From: Limnoperna fortunei
Lineage: Eukaryota > Mollusca > Bivalvia > Mytilida > Modiolidae
Assembly (NCBI GenBank): GCA_944474755.1
Contig: OX104122.1
Location: 23,027,714-23,091,713, forward strand
Reading direction: 5' to 3'
Length of the DNA: 64,000 bases
Part shown: positions 28,401 to 42,202 of the stretch, in pieces
Layout: every line of letters begins with the position of its first letter
Position numbering within the stretch: position 1 is the first letter of the stretch
Notes under the pieces: model-generated
Seen by the model: the letters and a program-made list of their open reading frames with translations, nothing else
The model's database searches: none
Told to the model about the DNA's origin: nothing
Program-made: the position numbers and the translations under genes

Positions 28401-31400
28401 GAAATTTGGCAGGGTGGTTCAGTATCACAAGTTGTACGTCCTAAGCGACTTTCAGACCTGTTGGACAACTACTTCCTGTTTGGGACTTACTTTAGCGGGG
28501 GCATCCGTGTCCCATGGACACATTCTTCAGTTTTTTCAGCTATATATCATGGCGTCCAGTTTTTATTGGAGGATGAAGCCCAAGTACCCGAAGAAAACCC
28601 CCGACCTGTGGTAGGAAAACTGGCAAACCTTGTCAATTCAAATTGGAGTCAAGTACACCCGGCCCGCAGTGAGAATCGAACCCGCAATCGTAGTGTTGAC
28701 AGACCACGTGATCAAAAGTAGACGAACTACTTTAACCACTCGGCCACCAAGGCCGCCAATTCAAATATGACAATTTTTCGAATTTAATAGATCTCTCTAT
28801 AAAGTGTATGTCGCGCACTCCATATATTAATGGCCGATGTGGTATATTAGGCGGCTAGATATAATATTTAGAGTGTTACATAGACTGCCTGTTGAACACT
28901 TCATATGCTGCAATTAAATATGTCAAATTATGGTCCTCGTATGTAGTCTCTTCTGTATATACACGTATTGTATGTATAGTATGTAGAACGTATCATATAT
29001 TGTATTTAGTATGCTACACATATTATGCAAAGCGCTTAATATATTGTATAATGGGATGGAGTCTAAATATACTGTAGGAACAAGACCACATAGATGTAAT
29101 GTACAAAGAGCGCTCCATATAATAGTACTTAGTTTAGATCATACCACTTACTGTCTGTAGAGCGCACAGTATACTGAGTGTTTTAGCACTCCATATGCCG
29201 TATGTAGTGTGCTCCACATTTTATACAGAGCGCTTTAAATAATGTATGTAGATTGCACGTATACTGCATGTATAAAATACTCTATATACTGAATGTAAAG
29301 CTCTCGACATACTGAACGTAAAGCTCTCGACATTCTGAACGTAAAGCTCCATATGTTGCATGCAGAGCGCTCCATATAACTTTTATAGGAAGCTTCACTC
29401 ATTTATATGCACCACATTTTATATAGAGGTCTACATATACCTCGTGCATATACATTATGTAAAGCTTCATGTATTGTATATAGGGCGTTCCATAAAATGT
29501 ATAGAGTCCACATATTGGAGGCAGAGTGTTCCTTGTATTGGGTGTATAGCGCATAATCCACTTTATTAATTAACTAGTATAATATTCACTTAAATAACAG
29601 TTAAACTGCCGATATGATATATTTTACTGAACTAGTCCAATACAGAATTAACTAGTCCAATGTTGGTATTGCCCTGATTCGACCTGTACTGGCCTGATTC
29701 CATCCTGTATTGAAATCCTAATTGATTTGGACGAGTTAATTAATAAAGATATCATTACGTGATGATTTCTGGATTGGCCTAGTTATTGGTCCTGGCCAGA
29801 TGTATTGTCCTTTGGCTTTGCCTCAGGCCAATACAGCAAGCCCTCGACCAATAACTAGACCAATACAGAAATCATCACGTAATAATATCGTAGTCTATAT
29901 AGAGCGCTTTAAATAATGTGTACCACGCTCTATACAGTGTACGTACAGCATTCATATACTGAAGATATAGCGACCATAATATACAAATATTACATTATAC
30001 ATATAATACACGTCCTGAATATTTAGCTGTAATACTGCTTGTTGGACATTAAACATCAATCAATTAATCAGTTATAAACATTGTTCCTGTATATCTCTTC
30101 AAGACCTTCGTTTATTGTATCTCTGCGTGTTTGTGCTGCAAAATCAATTCTTCAAACATATTTCAATACAGTAAAAAGGTCAGGACGTAATATATTCTAG
30201 TATTTATTAATCTTCATAATATGGATTTAAAAATAATGAAGTTACTAATTTTAACATAAAACATAATCTATTTTCTTTGAAGTCTGTGTAAGAAGTTAAG
30301 ACATCACACAAATATCAAATGTTTGTTTAACTTCGGTCATCAGGTGATGTCCTGACATTTATTACACATATATTATCCTACAAGATCAATAAAACGATAA
30401 CATTTAAAATAGGATTATTTGTACTGTCAGACTGTGAGCACTCTACATCTTATAATACTGTGCATAACGGTAAAAATTCTATACTTAAATATTATTGGAA
30501 TTTAAAAAAAAATACTTTCTGCACTGTGCTCCAGGGTGTGTTTGACGAATGCGACTTTCGTTACAATATAGTTGCTCTGGGATTTAGCTGTGTAGACCCA
30601 CCCCACATCCTTTTCACCACCTCTCCTAAAGATCTTTGTATCTTGGAATATATGCGGACTTTTGATTAGTTGGTTACCCGTCGGTACAAATCCCATGCTC
30701 CCGGCTGCGTTGCTAACGTCACGCATGGTGTATTGTTTGCGCGTTGCTAATGTATTTTCTAGAGTACCAGTGTATGCTATTCTACAGAGGAATGTTTCTG
30801 TCTTTTTATATTTGTATTTGTACTTCCTTTCAAACACTGCAGATGCCCTACTACGGAAGCCGTAAGGGGACATGAAAATTATCTCGATAAAACAAAATTG
30901 TTATAAAAAAAGATCTCGATTAAACAGCCTAGTTATCTCGAGAAAACGATACTTTTATATCGTGATCTCAATATAAAGATATCGAGATCTCGATAAAACA
31001 ATGTATCGTTATCTCGAGAAAACGATATTGTTATATCGTGATCTCGATACAAAGAGATCGTTATCTCGGGAAACGATACTGTTATCTCGAGAAAACGATA
31101 TTGTTATACCGTGATCTCGATATAAAGATATTGTTATATCGTGATCTCGATAAAACAAGTATATCGTTATCTCGAGAAAACGATATTGTTATATCGTGAT
31201 CTCGATATAACAGTATCGTTTTCTTGAGATAACGATACAATTGGTTTATCGAGATCACGATATAACAATATCGTTTTCTCGAGATAACGATATCTTAATA
31301 TCGAGATCACGATATAACAATATCGTTTTCTCGAGGTAACGATACATTGTTTTATCGAGATTTCAATATAACAATTTCGTTTTCTCGAGATAACGATAGA

Positions 31401-34400
31401 CAGTTTTATCGAGATATCGACAAGTTTGTTTTATCGAGATAACATATTAAAAAAAGTTCTTATTTTTCATGTCCACTTAACTAAAGATTAAATGTATTCA
31501 TTTTGTTTCTTAAAAGAAGGTTATACAGCAGTATTTTAATCAATATGTAGTGTTTATTCATTCCTCTGGCCTCTAGGTAATTATTTGGCATGGGTAGGCA
31601 TCATTTGCAATGTGTCGTTTAAATGTAAAGTCTGTGAATCTAGTATGCTTTTGGGTACTTTGAACCAATCAGTCTAGTCAGTTGCTATGTTTTCTACTTT
31701 TTCAGTGACTTGGCATGCAAAAAGGACTGAAAAGATGCCAATGAGTCTTTTTGTATAACAATTAAATGTCAGTTTTCTTAAAACTAGTCAAAACTCTACT
31801 TTGTGCATAGTTTTATTAAAGTTTAAGCTACAGAAAAGAGACCTCTGCTTCTCAACCTGAATTCCATTGTGGTGTATTTCTACTTAATAAGTTCATTTAT
31901 ACACTCATTACAGCTAAGAAAAGCTTTTTTAGTTAGTTTTTTTCTTTTGTGAGGAAAAATGTTAATTTTTATATCATACCGTCATAGCAACAGAATCGAC
32001 TGTTTTCAACCCCCCCTATATTCAAATGAGCTCTCACTTGATAAAAAGTTGCTTTTATCAGATGTGTTTCTGCTTATTTGGTAACTATTACACCAGTACT
32101 GTCATAAAAAGGTGATATTTTGACTGTTGTGCCAAAATTGTTGAACAGAAGAAAAAAATTATACCCTTACTGTCCTTATCAGTTAAAAATTGCTAAAACA
32201 AGGATTCACCACATCTTTGGAAACTGTCATAATTTTTATTTGAGTAGCAATATATTCAAACTGCATGCTTATTTTATTTACAGAATCATTAAATAACACA
32301 AAAAAAAATTTTGGTGGAAATCCGGAACTGTTGGCTTTGCTTAAAGAGCAAAATTTACAAATTGGTCAAATACACAAATCCCACTTGTCAGGCACTTTTT
32401 ATGAAAGGGTACCAGAACTCATTATAGGAAAACATCTTTTCTGCAAAATATATCTTCAGGTTTTATAGTTATAGTCTGTTTCATTATCTGAAGTAAAATT
32501 TGACTTTTTGGCCTATGGTATCATAAAAAGTGATTATTTTTGCAAAAAGCACACTGTTTACAATTCTATAGAGTAGAGTAAGGTATAACCTAAGGTGACA
32601 TGAAATAAAAATGTATTATTGGTATTATATAATACCTTTCAGACCAAAAATTGATTAAATAAAGGTAAACCATGATCCTATTTCATGTACCGGCACTTAT
32701 TGCTAGACAGAAACATGTATCATACCTTGAAAATTGTAACTAAAGATTAAATGTATTCATTTTGTTTCTTAAAAGAAGGTTATACAGCAGTATTTTAATC
32801 AATATGTAGTGTTTATTCATTCCTCTGGCCTCTAGGTAATTATTTGGCATGGGTAGGCATCATTTGCAATGTGTCGTTTAAATGTAAAGTCTGTGAATCT
32901 AGTATGCTTTTGGGTACTTTGAACCAATCAGTCTAGTCAGTTGCTATGTTTTCTACTTTTTCAGTGACTTGGCATGCAAAAAGGACTGAGAAGATGCCAA
33001 TGAGTCTTTTTGTATAACAATTAAATGTCAGTTTTCTTAAAACTAGTCAAAACTCTACTTTGTGCATAGTTTTATTAAAGTTTAAGCTACAGAAAAGAGA
33101 CCTCTGCTTCTCAACCTGAATTCCATTGTGGTGTATTTCTACTTAATAAGTTCATTTATACACTCATTACAGCTAAGAAAAGCTTTTTTAGTTAGTTTTT
33201 TTCTTTTGTGAGGAAAAATGTTAATTTTTATATCATACCGTCATAGCAACAGAATCGACTGTTTTCAACCCCCCCTATATTCAAATGAGCTCTCACTTGA
33301 TAAAAAGTTGCTTTTATCAGATGTGTTTCTGCTTATTTGGTAACTATTACACCAGTACTGTCATAAAAAGGTGATATTTTGACTGTTGTGCCAAAATTGT
33401 TGAACAGAAGAAAAAAATTATACCCTTACTGTCCTTATCAGTTAAAAATTGCTAAAACAAGGATTCACCACATCTTTGGAAACTGTCATAATTTTTATTT
33501 GAGTAGCAATATATTCAAACTGCATGCTTATTTTATTTACAGAATCATTAAATAACACAAAAAAAAATTTTGGTGGAAAAATCCGGAACTGTTGGCTTTG
33601 CTTAAAGGGGTCATTATCCTATTCATGTAATGAATTTCCGGTGCATGTCAAAAGATGGCAGGATGAAAAAATAGTCCCAATTTTCTCTTTTGTTTCTGCT
33701 TTTGCTTATAACTGCTATTGCTTAAGAGTTGGATATTTTGAAAGGTATGGCATTACTGTAGAACAAGAATATATTTTTTTCCAGTCAATGTCTTTACAGT
33801 GGAAGCACTTCCTAAAGTGTGTAATGTGGTACAATGTGACCACAACACTGAAATGAAAGTAGAAAAACCATTCTTAAACTTTAAGGTAATTTTCCCAAAA
33901 AAAATCCGTGGACAGGTATGCTTTTCTCTCCATTTTTATGTAATTTAGCATTATAGGTGTAATGCCCCATATATGAAATTTAAAGTGAAAGAAAGATTTT
34001 TTTAATAAAAAATGTTGATGTCTCGCCCGTCCGGTTACTTTTGCTCAGGCTATCCAAAAGGATAATGACCTCTGTAAGAGCAAAATTTACAAATTGGTCA
34101 AATACACAAATCCCACTTGTCAGGCACTTTTTATGAAAGGGTACCAGAACTCATTATAGGAAAACATCTTTTCTGCAAAATATATCTTCAGGTTTTATAG
34201 TTATAGTCTGTTTCATTATCTGAAGTAAAATTTGACTTTTTGGCCTATGGTATCATAAAAAGTGATTATTTTTGCAAAAAGCACACTGTTTACAATTCTA
34301 TAGAGTAGAGTAAGGTATAACCTAAGGTGACATGAAATAAAAATGTATTATTGGTATTATATAATACCTTTCAGACCAAAAATTGATTAAATAAAGGTAA

Positions 34401-37400
34401 ACCATGATCCTATTTCATGTACCGGCACTTATTGCTAGACAGAAACATGTATCATACCTTGAAAATTGTAACTAAAGATTAAATGTATTCATTTTGTTTC
34501 TTAAAAGAAGGTTATACAGCAGTATTTTAATCAATATGTAGTGTTTATTCATTCCTCTGGCCTCTAGGTAATTATTTGGCATGGGTAGGCATCATTTGCA
34601 ATGTGTCGTTTAAATGTAAAGTCTGTGAATCTAGTATGCTTTTGGGTACTTTGAACCAATCAGTCTAGTCAGTTGCTATGTTTTCTACTTTTTCAGTGAC
34701 TTGGCATGCAAAAAGGACTGAAAAGATGCCAATGAGTCTTTTTGTATAACAATTAAATGTCAGTTTTCTTAAAACTAGTCAAAACTCTACTTTGTGCATA
34801 GTTTTATTAAAGTTTAAGCTACAGAAAAGAGACCTCTGCTTCTCAACCTGAATTCCATTGTGGTGTATTTCTACTTAATAAGTTCATTTATACACTCATT
34901 ACAGCTAAGAAAAGCTTTTTTAGTTAGTTTTTTTCTTTTGTGAGGAAAAATGTTAATTTTTATATCATACCGTCATAGCAACAGAATCGACTGTTTTCAA
35001 CCCCCCCTATATTCAAATGAGCTCTCACTTGATAAAAAGTTGCTTTTATCAGATGTGTTTCTGCTTATTTGGTAACTATTACACCAGTACTGTCATAAAA
35101 AGGTGATATTTTGACTGTTGTGCCAAAATTGTTGAACAGAAGAAAAAAATTATACCCTTACTGTCCTTATCAGTTAAAAATTGCTAAAACAAGGATTCAC
35201 CACATCTTTGGAAACTGTCATAATTTTTATTTGAGTAGCAATATATTCAAACTGCATGCTTATTTTATTTACAGAATCATTAAATAACACAAAAAAAAAT
35301 TTTGGTGGAAATCCGGAACTGTTGGCTTTGCTTAAAGGGGTCATTATCCTATTCATGTAATGAATTTCCGGTGCATGTCAAAAGATGGCAGGATGAAAAA
35401 ATAGTCCCAATTTTCTCTTTTGTTTCTGCTTTTGCTTATAACTGCTATTGCTTAAGAGTTGGATATTTTGAAAGGTATGGCATTACTGTAGAACAAGAAT
35501 ATATTTTTTTCCAGTCAATGTCTTTACAGTGGAAGCACTTCCTAAAGTGTGTAATGTGGTACAATGTGACCACAACACTGAAATGAAAGTAGAAAAACCA
35601 TTCTTAAACTTTAAGGTAATTTTCCCAAAAAAAATCCGTGGACAGGTATACTTTTCTCTCCATTTTTATGTAATTTAGCATTATAGGTGTAATGCCCCAT
35701 ATATGAAATTTAAAGTGAAAGAAAGATTTTTTTAATAAAAAATGTTGATGTCTCGCCCGTCCGGTTACTTTTGCTCAGGCTATCCAAAAGGATAATGACC
35801 TCTTTACTGTAAAATAAATATCGGTATTTATGGGGTCTCCGAAGGGGAAAATTTTCCCACAATATGAATGAAATTTTTATTTTATCGTTTTCTGCAAGTT
35901 GAAATTAAATTATTTATTATCTGTTGTAGGTAATATATGTTACTGTCAGTTACAGAAATAAATTAAATTATTTATTATCTGTTGTAGGTAATATATGTTA
36001 CTGTCAGTTACAGAAATTAGTTATCAACGAAATATTTTATCTGTTTGTAAAATGTATGTGATTACCTCGTCATCCATATTTATGTGCACCGCCAATCAGC
36101 TAAATCGGCAATCATCGGAAACCTGGACCCGATGCATAATTAATTAGTTGTTATGGAAAGACTAGCGATGGATTTTAATGTTTATTTAATATTTATATGT
36201 TTAATTTTTAACATTTTAGCGTTTTTACCGACTAATTATGACATTATAAATCAATTTCAACAACTAAAACCGCTACTAAAAAATTTTCAAAATCGTAGAC
36301 ACTATCACTAGCAACAAGTAGCTACCCTGTGACACAAAAAATGCCAGAAATTTCCCACGAAAGAATGCATACGTACATCATGGTTTATTAAAGTGTACTT
36401 CTGTGGCTGTACAGATAAATTTTTAAAATTTAAGAGGTTATACACTTATTGTTTTTTCTGTGCATTTTTTTAGTTTCGTTGTGCTGTCTTATAAACGTCA
36501 ATTTAAATGAAGACATTTGTGTTTGATCCATCTCTGTATATAAATTTTTTAAACGTAATAATCGCACTGTTTAAGAAGGAACTAGGAAACAAGAATTTTC
36601 AAAATAATGAACAATAAAGGAGGAGGTGAACGATGGCAGTGGTCAAATGCTAGTTATTTAATCAAGGAATTCTAAGTAAATGCTATAAAAGCGTCTGACC
36701 CAATGTGCCCAGTCTGTCAACGACAGATGTTTTCCAAAATGAGAGATAAAGCAAAATTTCATCCGGACAAATTTCTGATGACTTGGCAGAGAAGGGAAAG
36801 AAATTTGTCGTATTTTACAGATAAATATCGAAAGTATCTGTTTTGACGCATACGCCTGTTTATTTATACTTTGATTTATGATATATCATATATAAATTGC
36901 AGTTTGACACTTGGGAAATGTACAGTTTATTTATGTAATAGTAACTTGTGTGTAGGGCGAAAGGCGAGGGCTGTAACCAGATAAATAGTCCGTATCAAGT
37001 CCTTCAGAAGTCGGTAATCCTGATATTTTACTTTTATTTCATTGAACAAATTAGAACACAAATATACGTTTAATAGTTTACAAAATGAACTTTTCAATAT
37101 ATGTACATGCATGGTTTGTGGCACATGGAAATTTGAATCAGCTCTTTGATCAGGCTGTATCACCGATACAGCCGGGCTGTATCAAAAGATTGGATACAGT
37201 CCGTTTGCTGATACGTCCTGGCTGAATCTTTTATTCCAAAGCACATCAACTGTTGCTTACAATGCAGACTGCAAATTATCCAATTGAATGGTTTGTTACA
37301 TCATTGATATGAAAAGTGATGAAATAATTATGTAATAGTAACTTGTATGTAGGACCATATCTAGAATTACGGACTGATGAAGGACCAGATACGGACTGTT

Positions 37401-40400
37401 TATCCGTTAATGCCCGAGCAGAAGGCCAGGGCTCTAACAAGATAACGGTCCGTATCTGGTCCATTAGATGTCCGTAATTCTGATACGGACTACACACAAG
37501 TTACGATTACTTCTATTTCATTGAACACATAAGAAAACAAACAGGATTAATAGTTGACAAAACAAAATTAACTTTCAATATATGTAAATGCATTTGTTTT
37601 GCGATATATGGAAATTCGAGTCTTTTTGGTCAGGCTGTATCACCGTTACAGCCCGGGCTGTATCAAACACCAGGTTGTAACGAAGACTAGACACAGCCGT
37701 TTGTCAGAATTCTGATAATTTAAGTTAATGGCGGATTGAATGGATTTTCAGAATTCCGAAAAAAAAAATATTCGGTTTTGCTAACTCGTTTACTGTGAGA
37801 GTTTGTTATCAGAATTCTGATAATTTAAATTAATATGTCTGATTTTATTGATTGGCAGTGTATGCCTACGTAATCGGAATTCTGATAAGATTCGGTATAG
37901 CTAACTTACCTACTGTGATAGTTGACATCTTTTTATCAGAATTCTGATAATTAAAAAGTCTATGTTATTTTTCTGCTACTATGAGGCTCTTGTACTTCCA
38001 GAAATCAGTAAGCAAAATTATATTCTGTATTTCTATCAATCGTTAAAAACAGAACCCTCTTTATCAGAATTCTGATAAGCGTTAGGATCTGATGGGCACT
38101 TGTTAGAATTATGCTACTTTGTTAACATTAAATATAAGAAATCAATTCGAAATGCAAAATGTGTTAAAATGCATTATCATAATTCTGATAAAAAAATAAA
38201 TTTTAAAAATATTGCTTCAAGTTGTTTAGAGTTTTGGTTGAACTTTGAATAATTAAACGAGAATAGTCTACGAAATTGGGGATTTGATCACATGGAAAAT
38301 AATCAAAAGCAAATGGACACTGTTTAATAGATTTTAAAAAGTAAATAAAAAGACAAATAATGTTTGTCAAAACAATAAACAGATAAATAGGAAGACAATT
38401 AAAGTGTGAAAATGGATGCATTTTTCAAATTGTAAACTAGAAACATGAAAATATTACTTCTTTCTTACAAGTTTGTCTTGTCTATGTAAGATCACTTGTT
38501 ACCGTATCACCTTCATTATTTACAGTACAGTCAACGGAATGCTGTGATTTTCCATAGCCCACGCGTGGTCATCACGCAAAATCCACTCAAATTCTGCCCA
38601 CGAATCACTAATTTTTTACGCAGGATTCGTGGATGCCACGCAAAATTTTGAGTGGGAGTGATATAACTGTACATGTTATCGGTATACATGAACGCTATTC
38701 AGTAAGAATTTGAATCAAAGACATTGTTTATACAAGTAAATGTATGTTACATTTTCTTTTTTTATACAAATAATATATTAAGGATACTTTTCGTTGACGT
38801 AAATTTTCATATCATGATACGATTAAACCGGCAGGTAAATTGATTCAATTAAAACAAATACTGAAAAGCCTGAGGTGCTGTTTTTGCCAAAAGAATTAAC
38901 TGAAATGGAAATCATATACATCTATTAACATGTTTTCAGAACAAAATCAGTTCAATTTTTTAAATGTTCAATAACCGTATCATAACAGAAACACATATTT
39001 TTAAATAAGTGATTAAGTGTGTAGAGAAAAAGAATGTTTGTGATTTATTAACCATAAAAACGGAAGAAAATCCTGTGTTTATACTTGTGTATGTTGCTCA
39101 ATCATATGAGCCGCTTTGAATACCTATCACGTTGTTTGTCAGTTAGAAAAAATGAACCTTGTCTTATGATATGCATTTTATAATGATTAAGCATACACGG
39201 TTTTTGTGTTTCTACTTTCGGAACATTCATAAACTTTCACGATATCAATTGAACTATTAAGTTTGTTTGGTTCATCGTATTATGTGTGACAATATCTCCA
39301 AGAAAAAGTTTATAAGTAATGTCAATTAGCAAATAAATCGACATTTATTACCGAAAAAAAAAACATTCACAAACAAATTATTATGGATATAATAAAAAAA
39401 TATACAACCCACGAATGGGGCAGTAAATAATCAAATACAACTGTCGGTTTTTATATACTGTTTTTTACCGATCGTTGCTACCTCGGAAGGAAGTTTTGCA
39501 ATTCTGTCATCATGGATCCAAAAATCTTGTTTACATCTTTATTATTATAAATAGTAGTTATAGTAAAAATATTTGTTATTAATACATATGAGGATTCGTA
39601 CATTTATTTTAAACGTGTGTATTCATTTCTTGACTGACACACCTTTTGTAATTACATAAACTGCACGTGCCAATTCTCAAGGCGGGAAACACATAATGCA
39701 GTAAGCAGAAGTTGTCTTCGAACATCGTACTTACATTTTATCTATAAATTTTCAAGAAATATACAGAAACTGCGGATGTATTACAATATATTTAATTGAA
39801 TGATTTCTTATATTATTTCGGAATGGAATATTGTTTATTTAGCAAATTCTTTGTACAGGTAAATTCGCTGGCTTCTGAATTAATCAAATCAACACGTGGT
39901 TAGGTGTACGGTCCCAATTATTATGTAAGATCATTGAAATGGAAAATTTGGCATCGACAGTACATTGTAAAAATATTCTGTGAATGATTCTAGTTTTTAA
40001 TACTGCAGTTTCTTGTATATTTCAGCCAAATTCTACTGAGTATTTGTGTAATGGAAGGCAACGTCTGCTTTCACAGCAGGTGTATTTCCTCCTAATAAAG
40101 GAGAATACAATCATGTACATTCTAAAATTATTATTACGATAGCTGGGTGGAACACATTTGATGAACAACATAGGCCAATTTCTTCTACCTCTTTGGTGGA
40201 AATATGTCACAATTCCCGTTTGCAAATACTATTTTGACGGGTTTTTAGTTTGGGTTCCTTCCGCCCAAAAAAAAAAAGAAACATAATAATAAATTAAAAT
40301 AAACAAAAAAAACCCACACATTCAAATGGTTAATGAAAACGGAAATTGTTAAATATTTGCACCAAAGGGGCAGAAGAAGTGAACAATGTTTATCATGGGC

Positions 40401-42163
40401 GGAGATGGAAACAAATAAGTTCCGAAAATTGTAAATAGTGTTGAATACATGTACGTGGGTTCAACTGTATCTCATAGCTACATATGTAGCATATAGCAAC
40501 AAAAAATATATAGTACATTTAACACGGGTGCACGAATGTAAATAAATGCAAACCATTTATGTACGATATCTCGGGCAGTGTTGACAGTGTTGGAAGTAGA
40601 TTTGTTGATTGAAACCTGCATATAATGCAATTTGGCAATTAAACAAAATTGCGTCCTGCAGTAAGGTTGAATGATGGAGAGTAGTACATAAGAGTGGGAT
40701 TGCAAACCTTGAATGATAATAAGTCTTTAATAAATTACACAAAGCTACTTAGTTATAAGGTGCAACTCAATTGGAAGGATTTCCGTTAATATTTAAATGT
40801 ACCGGTAATTTTATGAGCTTGTCTAAAACTGGGACTAGTAACTTGATTTATAGGTTCCTGTCTAAAATGATGAAGACAAACACACAAGATATAACATTTG
40901 GCTGGGATATTTGAAATATTTCTTACAATTGAGCAATACTATCGATATATATATTTTTAAATTGCGATCGTTCGGAAATACAATATTTGAAACTTAACGA
41001 TCGCCGTTTGTAGGTATATAAGTTTTTGGAAGTTTGTTTTATACAAAGTATAAAAAATTTTGCGTTTTTATTTATTACTTAAATTAAATTTACTTGAAGT
41101 AGCATTTTATGGAGCTTTGAAAATTAACGTACCGGGTACGTATATTTAAAAAAAAAAAATTTACGGACACGATGTTTATTTTACCCAAATACATGAATAA
41201 CTAAAGGAAGAAAGATAGATGTAAGAAAGAAAGAATATATAGATATTATTATTATAATGTATGACAAGTAACAATTCTGTTGTACCTGGAAAAGAAATAT
41301 ACACGTTGTATAGAACGTAAATACGATTGAACAAATAGGTTTGCAGGTCAAGTTTAAAAACATTGTTCATTTTACACAGCGAATTTTTATACAGATTAAT
41401 TTGCGTGGTCATTGCATCATCCACAAATTTTGCATGGACATATTATTCGTGGTATTATCGTGGGCAGAATCCAGTTTGCGTGATTCCATGCAAATGCATC
41501 AATCCTATACAAATGACCATGCATTTTCCACTCATTTGCAAATGCAGGGAAAATCACAGCATCACGTTGACTGTACTGTATGTATAAATCAATAGTAATG
41601 CTTGCATTGATTACATTTATTGCAACTAATCTCAACCTATAGACCAAACTATATGGTAGATGGTTTCAGCTACCTGTAAAGTTTACTGCAGCTAATCACA
41701 TTTCAAGTAAATGCTTTGTTAGATTATCAGCCTAAACTTTCCATCTGCATGATGTGATAAGATTCAAGTTTGCCAACTATATGCCCAGGGACAGCACTGT
41801 TGCCTCTGCTACTCACTTATAGTAAAGAGATTGTTGTAAAATAAAAAAAATTTTGCAGTTAATCCATGTCGAATTTAACTGTGTCTGATGTTACAAGTTA
41901 TTAGTGCATGGTACACTACTTGTCATAATAATTGGGCTTTGTGGATAAATTAAGTTAAAAGATTGCTGGAATACAGGTGTTCAAGTTATAAATCCACTCC
42001 ATTTTTTCTGTTTTATTTATTTGAGGTATTTCTTTCAGATTATTCAGTACAATGCAGATTTGGGTGTCATATACAGTGTTGTAGTAGATGAAGAATTTAT
42101 ATCTCCTGACGGTCCTGCAGAGTATGTTTGGTGATATTCCGATACATGATCATGTTTTCATTT

Positions 42164-42202
<39 letters not shown>

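Larger units (their letters stand above)
31479..35803. repeat. Near-identical three-copy tandem duplication (1,259 / 1,732 / ~1,334 bp)
   Basis: Copies start at 31479, 32738 and 34470, each with AACTAAAGATTAAATGTATTC. Copy A lacks, and copies B and C contain, a ~470-bp insertion after 'GGCTTTGCTTAAAG'. Copy C stops at the right end of that insertion. Sampled bases differ at only a few places (A/G at 32,988; two extra A near 33,577; G/A at 33,920 versus 35,647). Recent duplication or assembly effect. Confidence 0.92.
8291..42038 (+). other. Intron 2, about 33.7 kb, mostly transposable elements
   Basis: This interval joins exons 2 and 3 in the model. It holds the mariner, LINE, SINE, minisatellite and foldback elements listed separately, and I found no convincing host exon in it. 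If the exon 2 donor is really at 8274, a small missing exon with phases 1 to 0 must lie somewhere here. Confidence 0.6.

Noticed and set aside
30502..30873. 123-codon minus-strand ORF
   Set aside because: It begins in the edge of a palindromic element, shows no domain, and has no neighbouring splice signals that fit.
33524..33856. 110-codon ORF as a host exon
   Set aside because: It crosses the junction between the duplicated unit and the inserted TIR element, so it is a chance fusion.
42122..42130. Exon 3 extended to the GTGATA donor
   Set aside because: Same phase, but GTATGT at 42122 is the better consensus.
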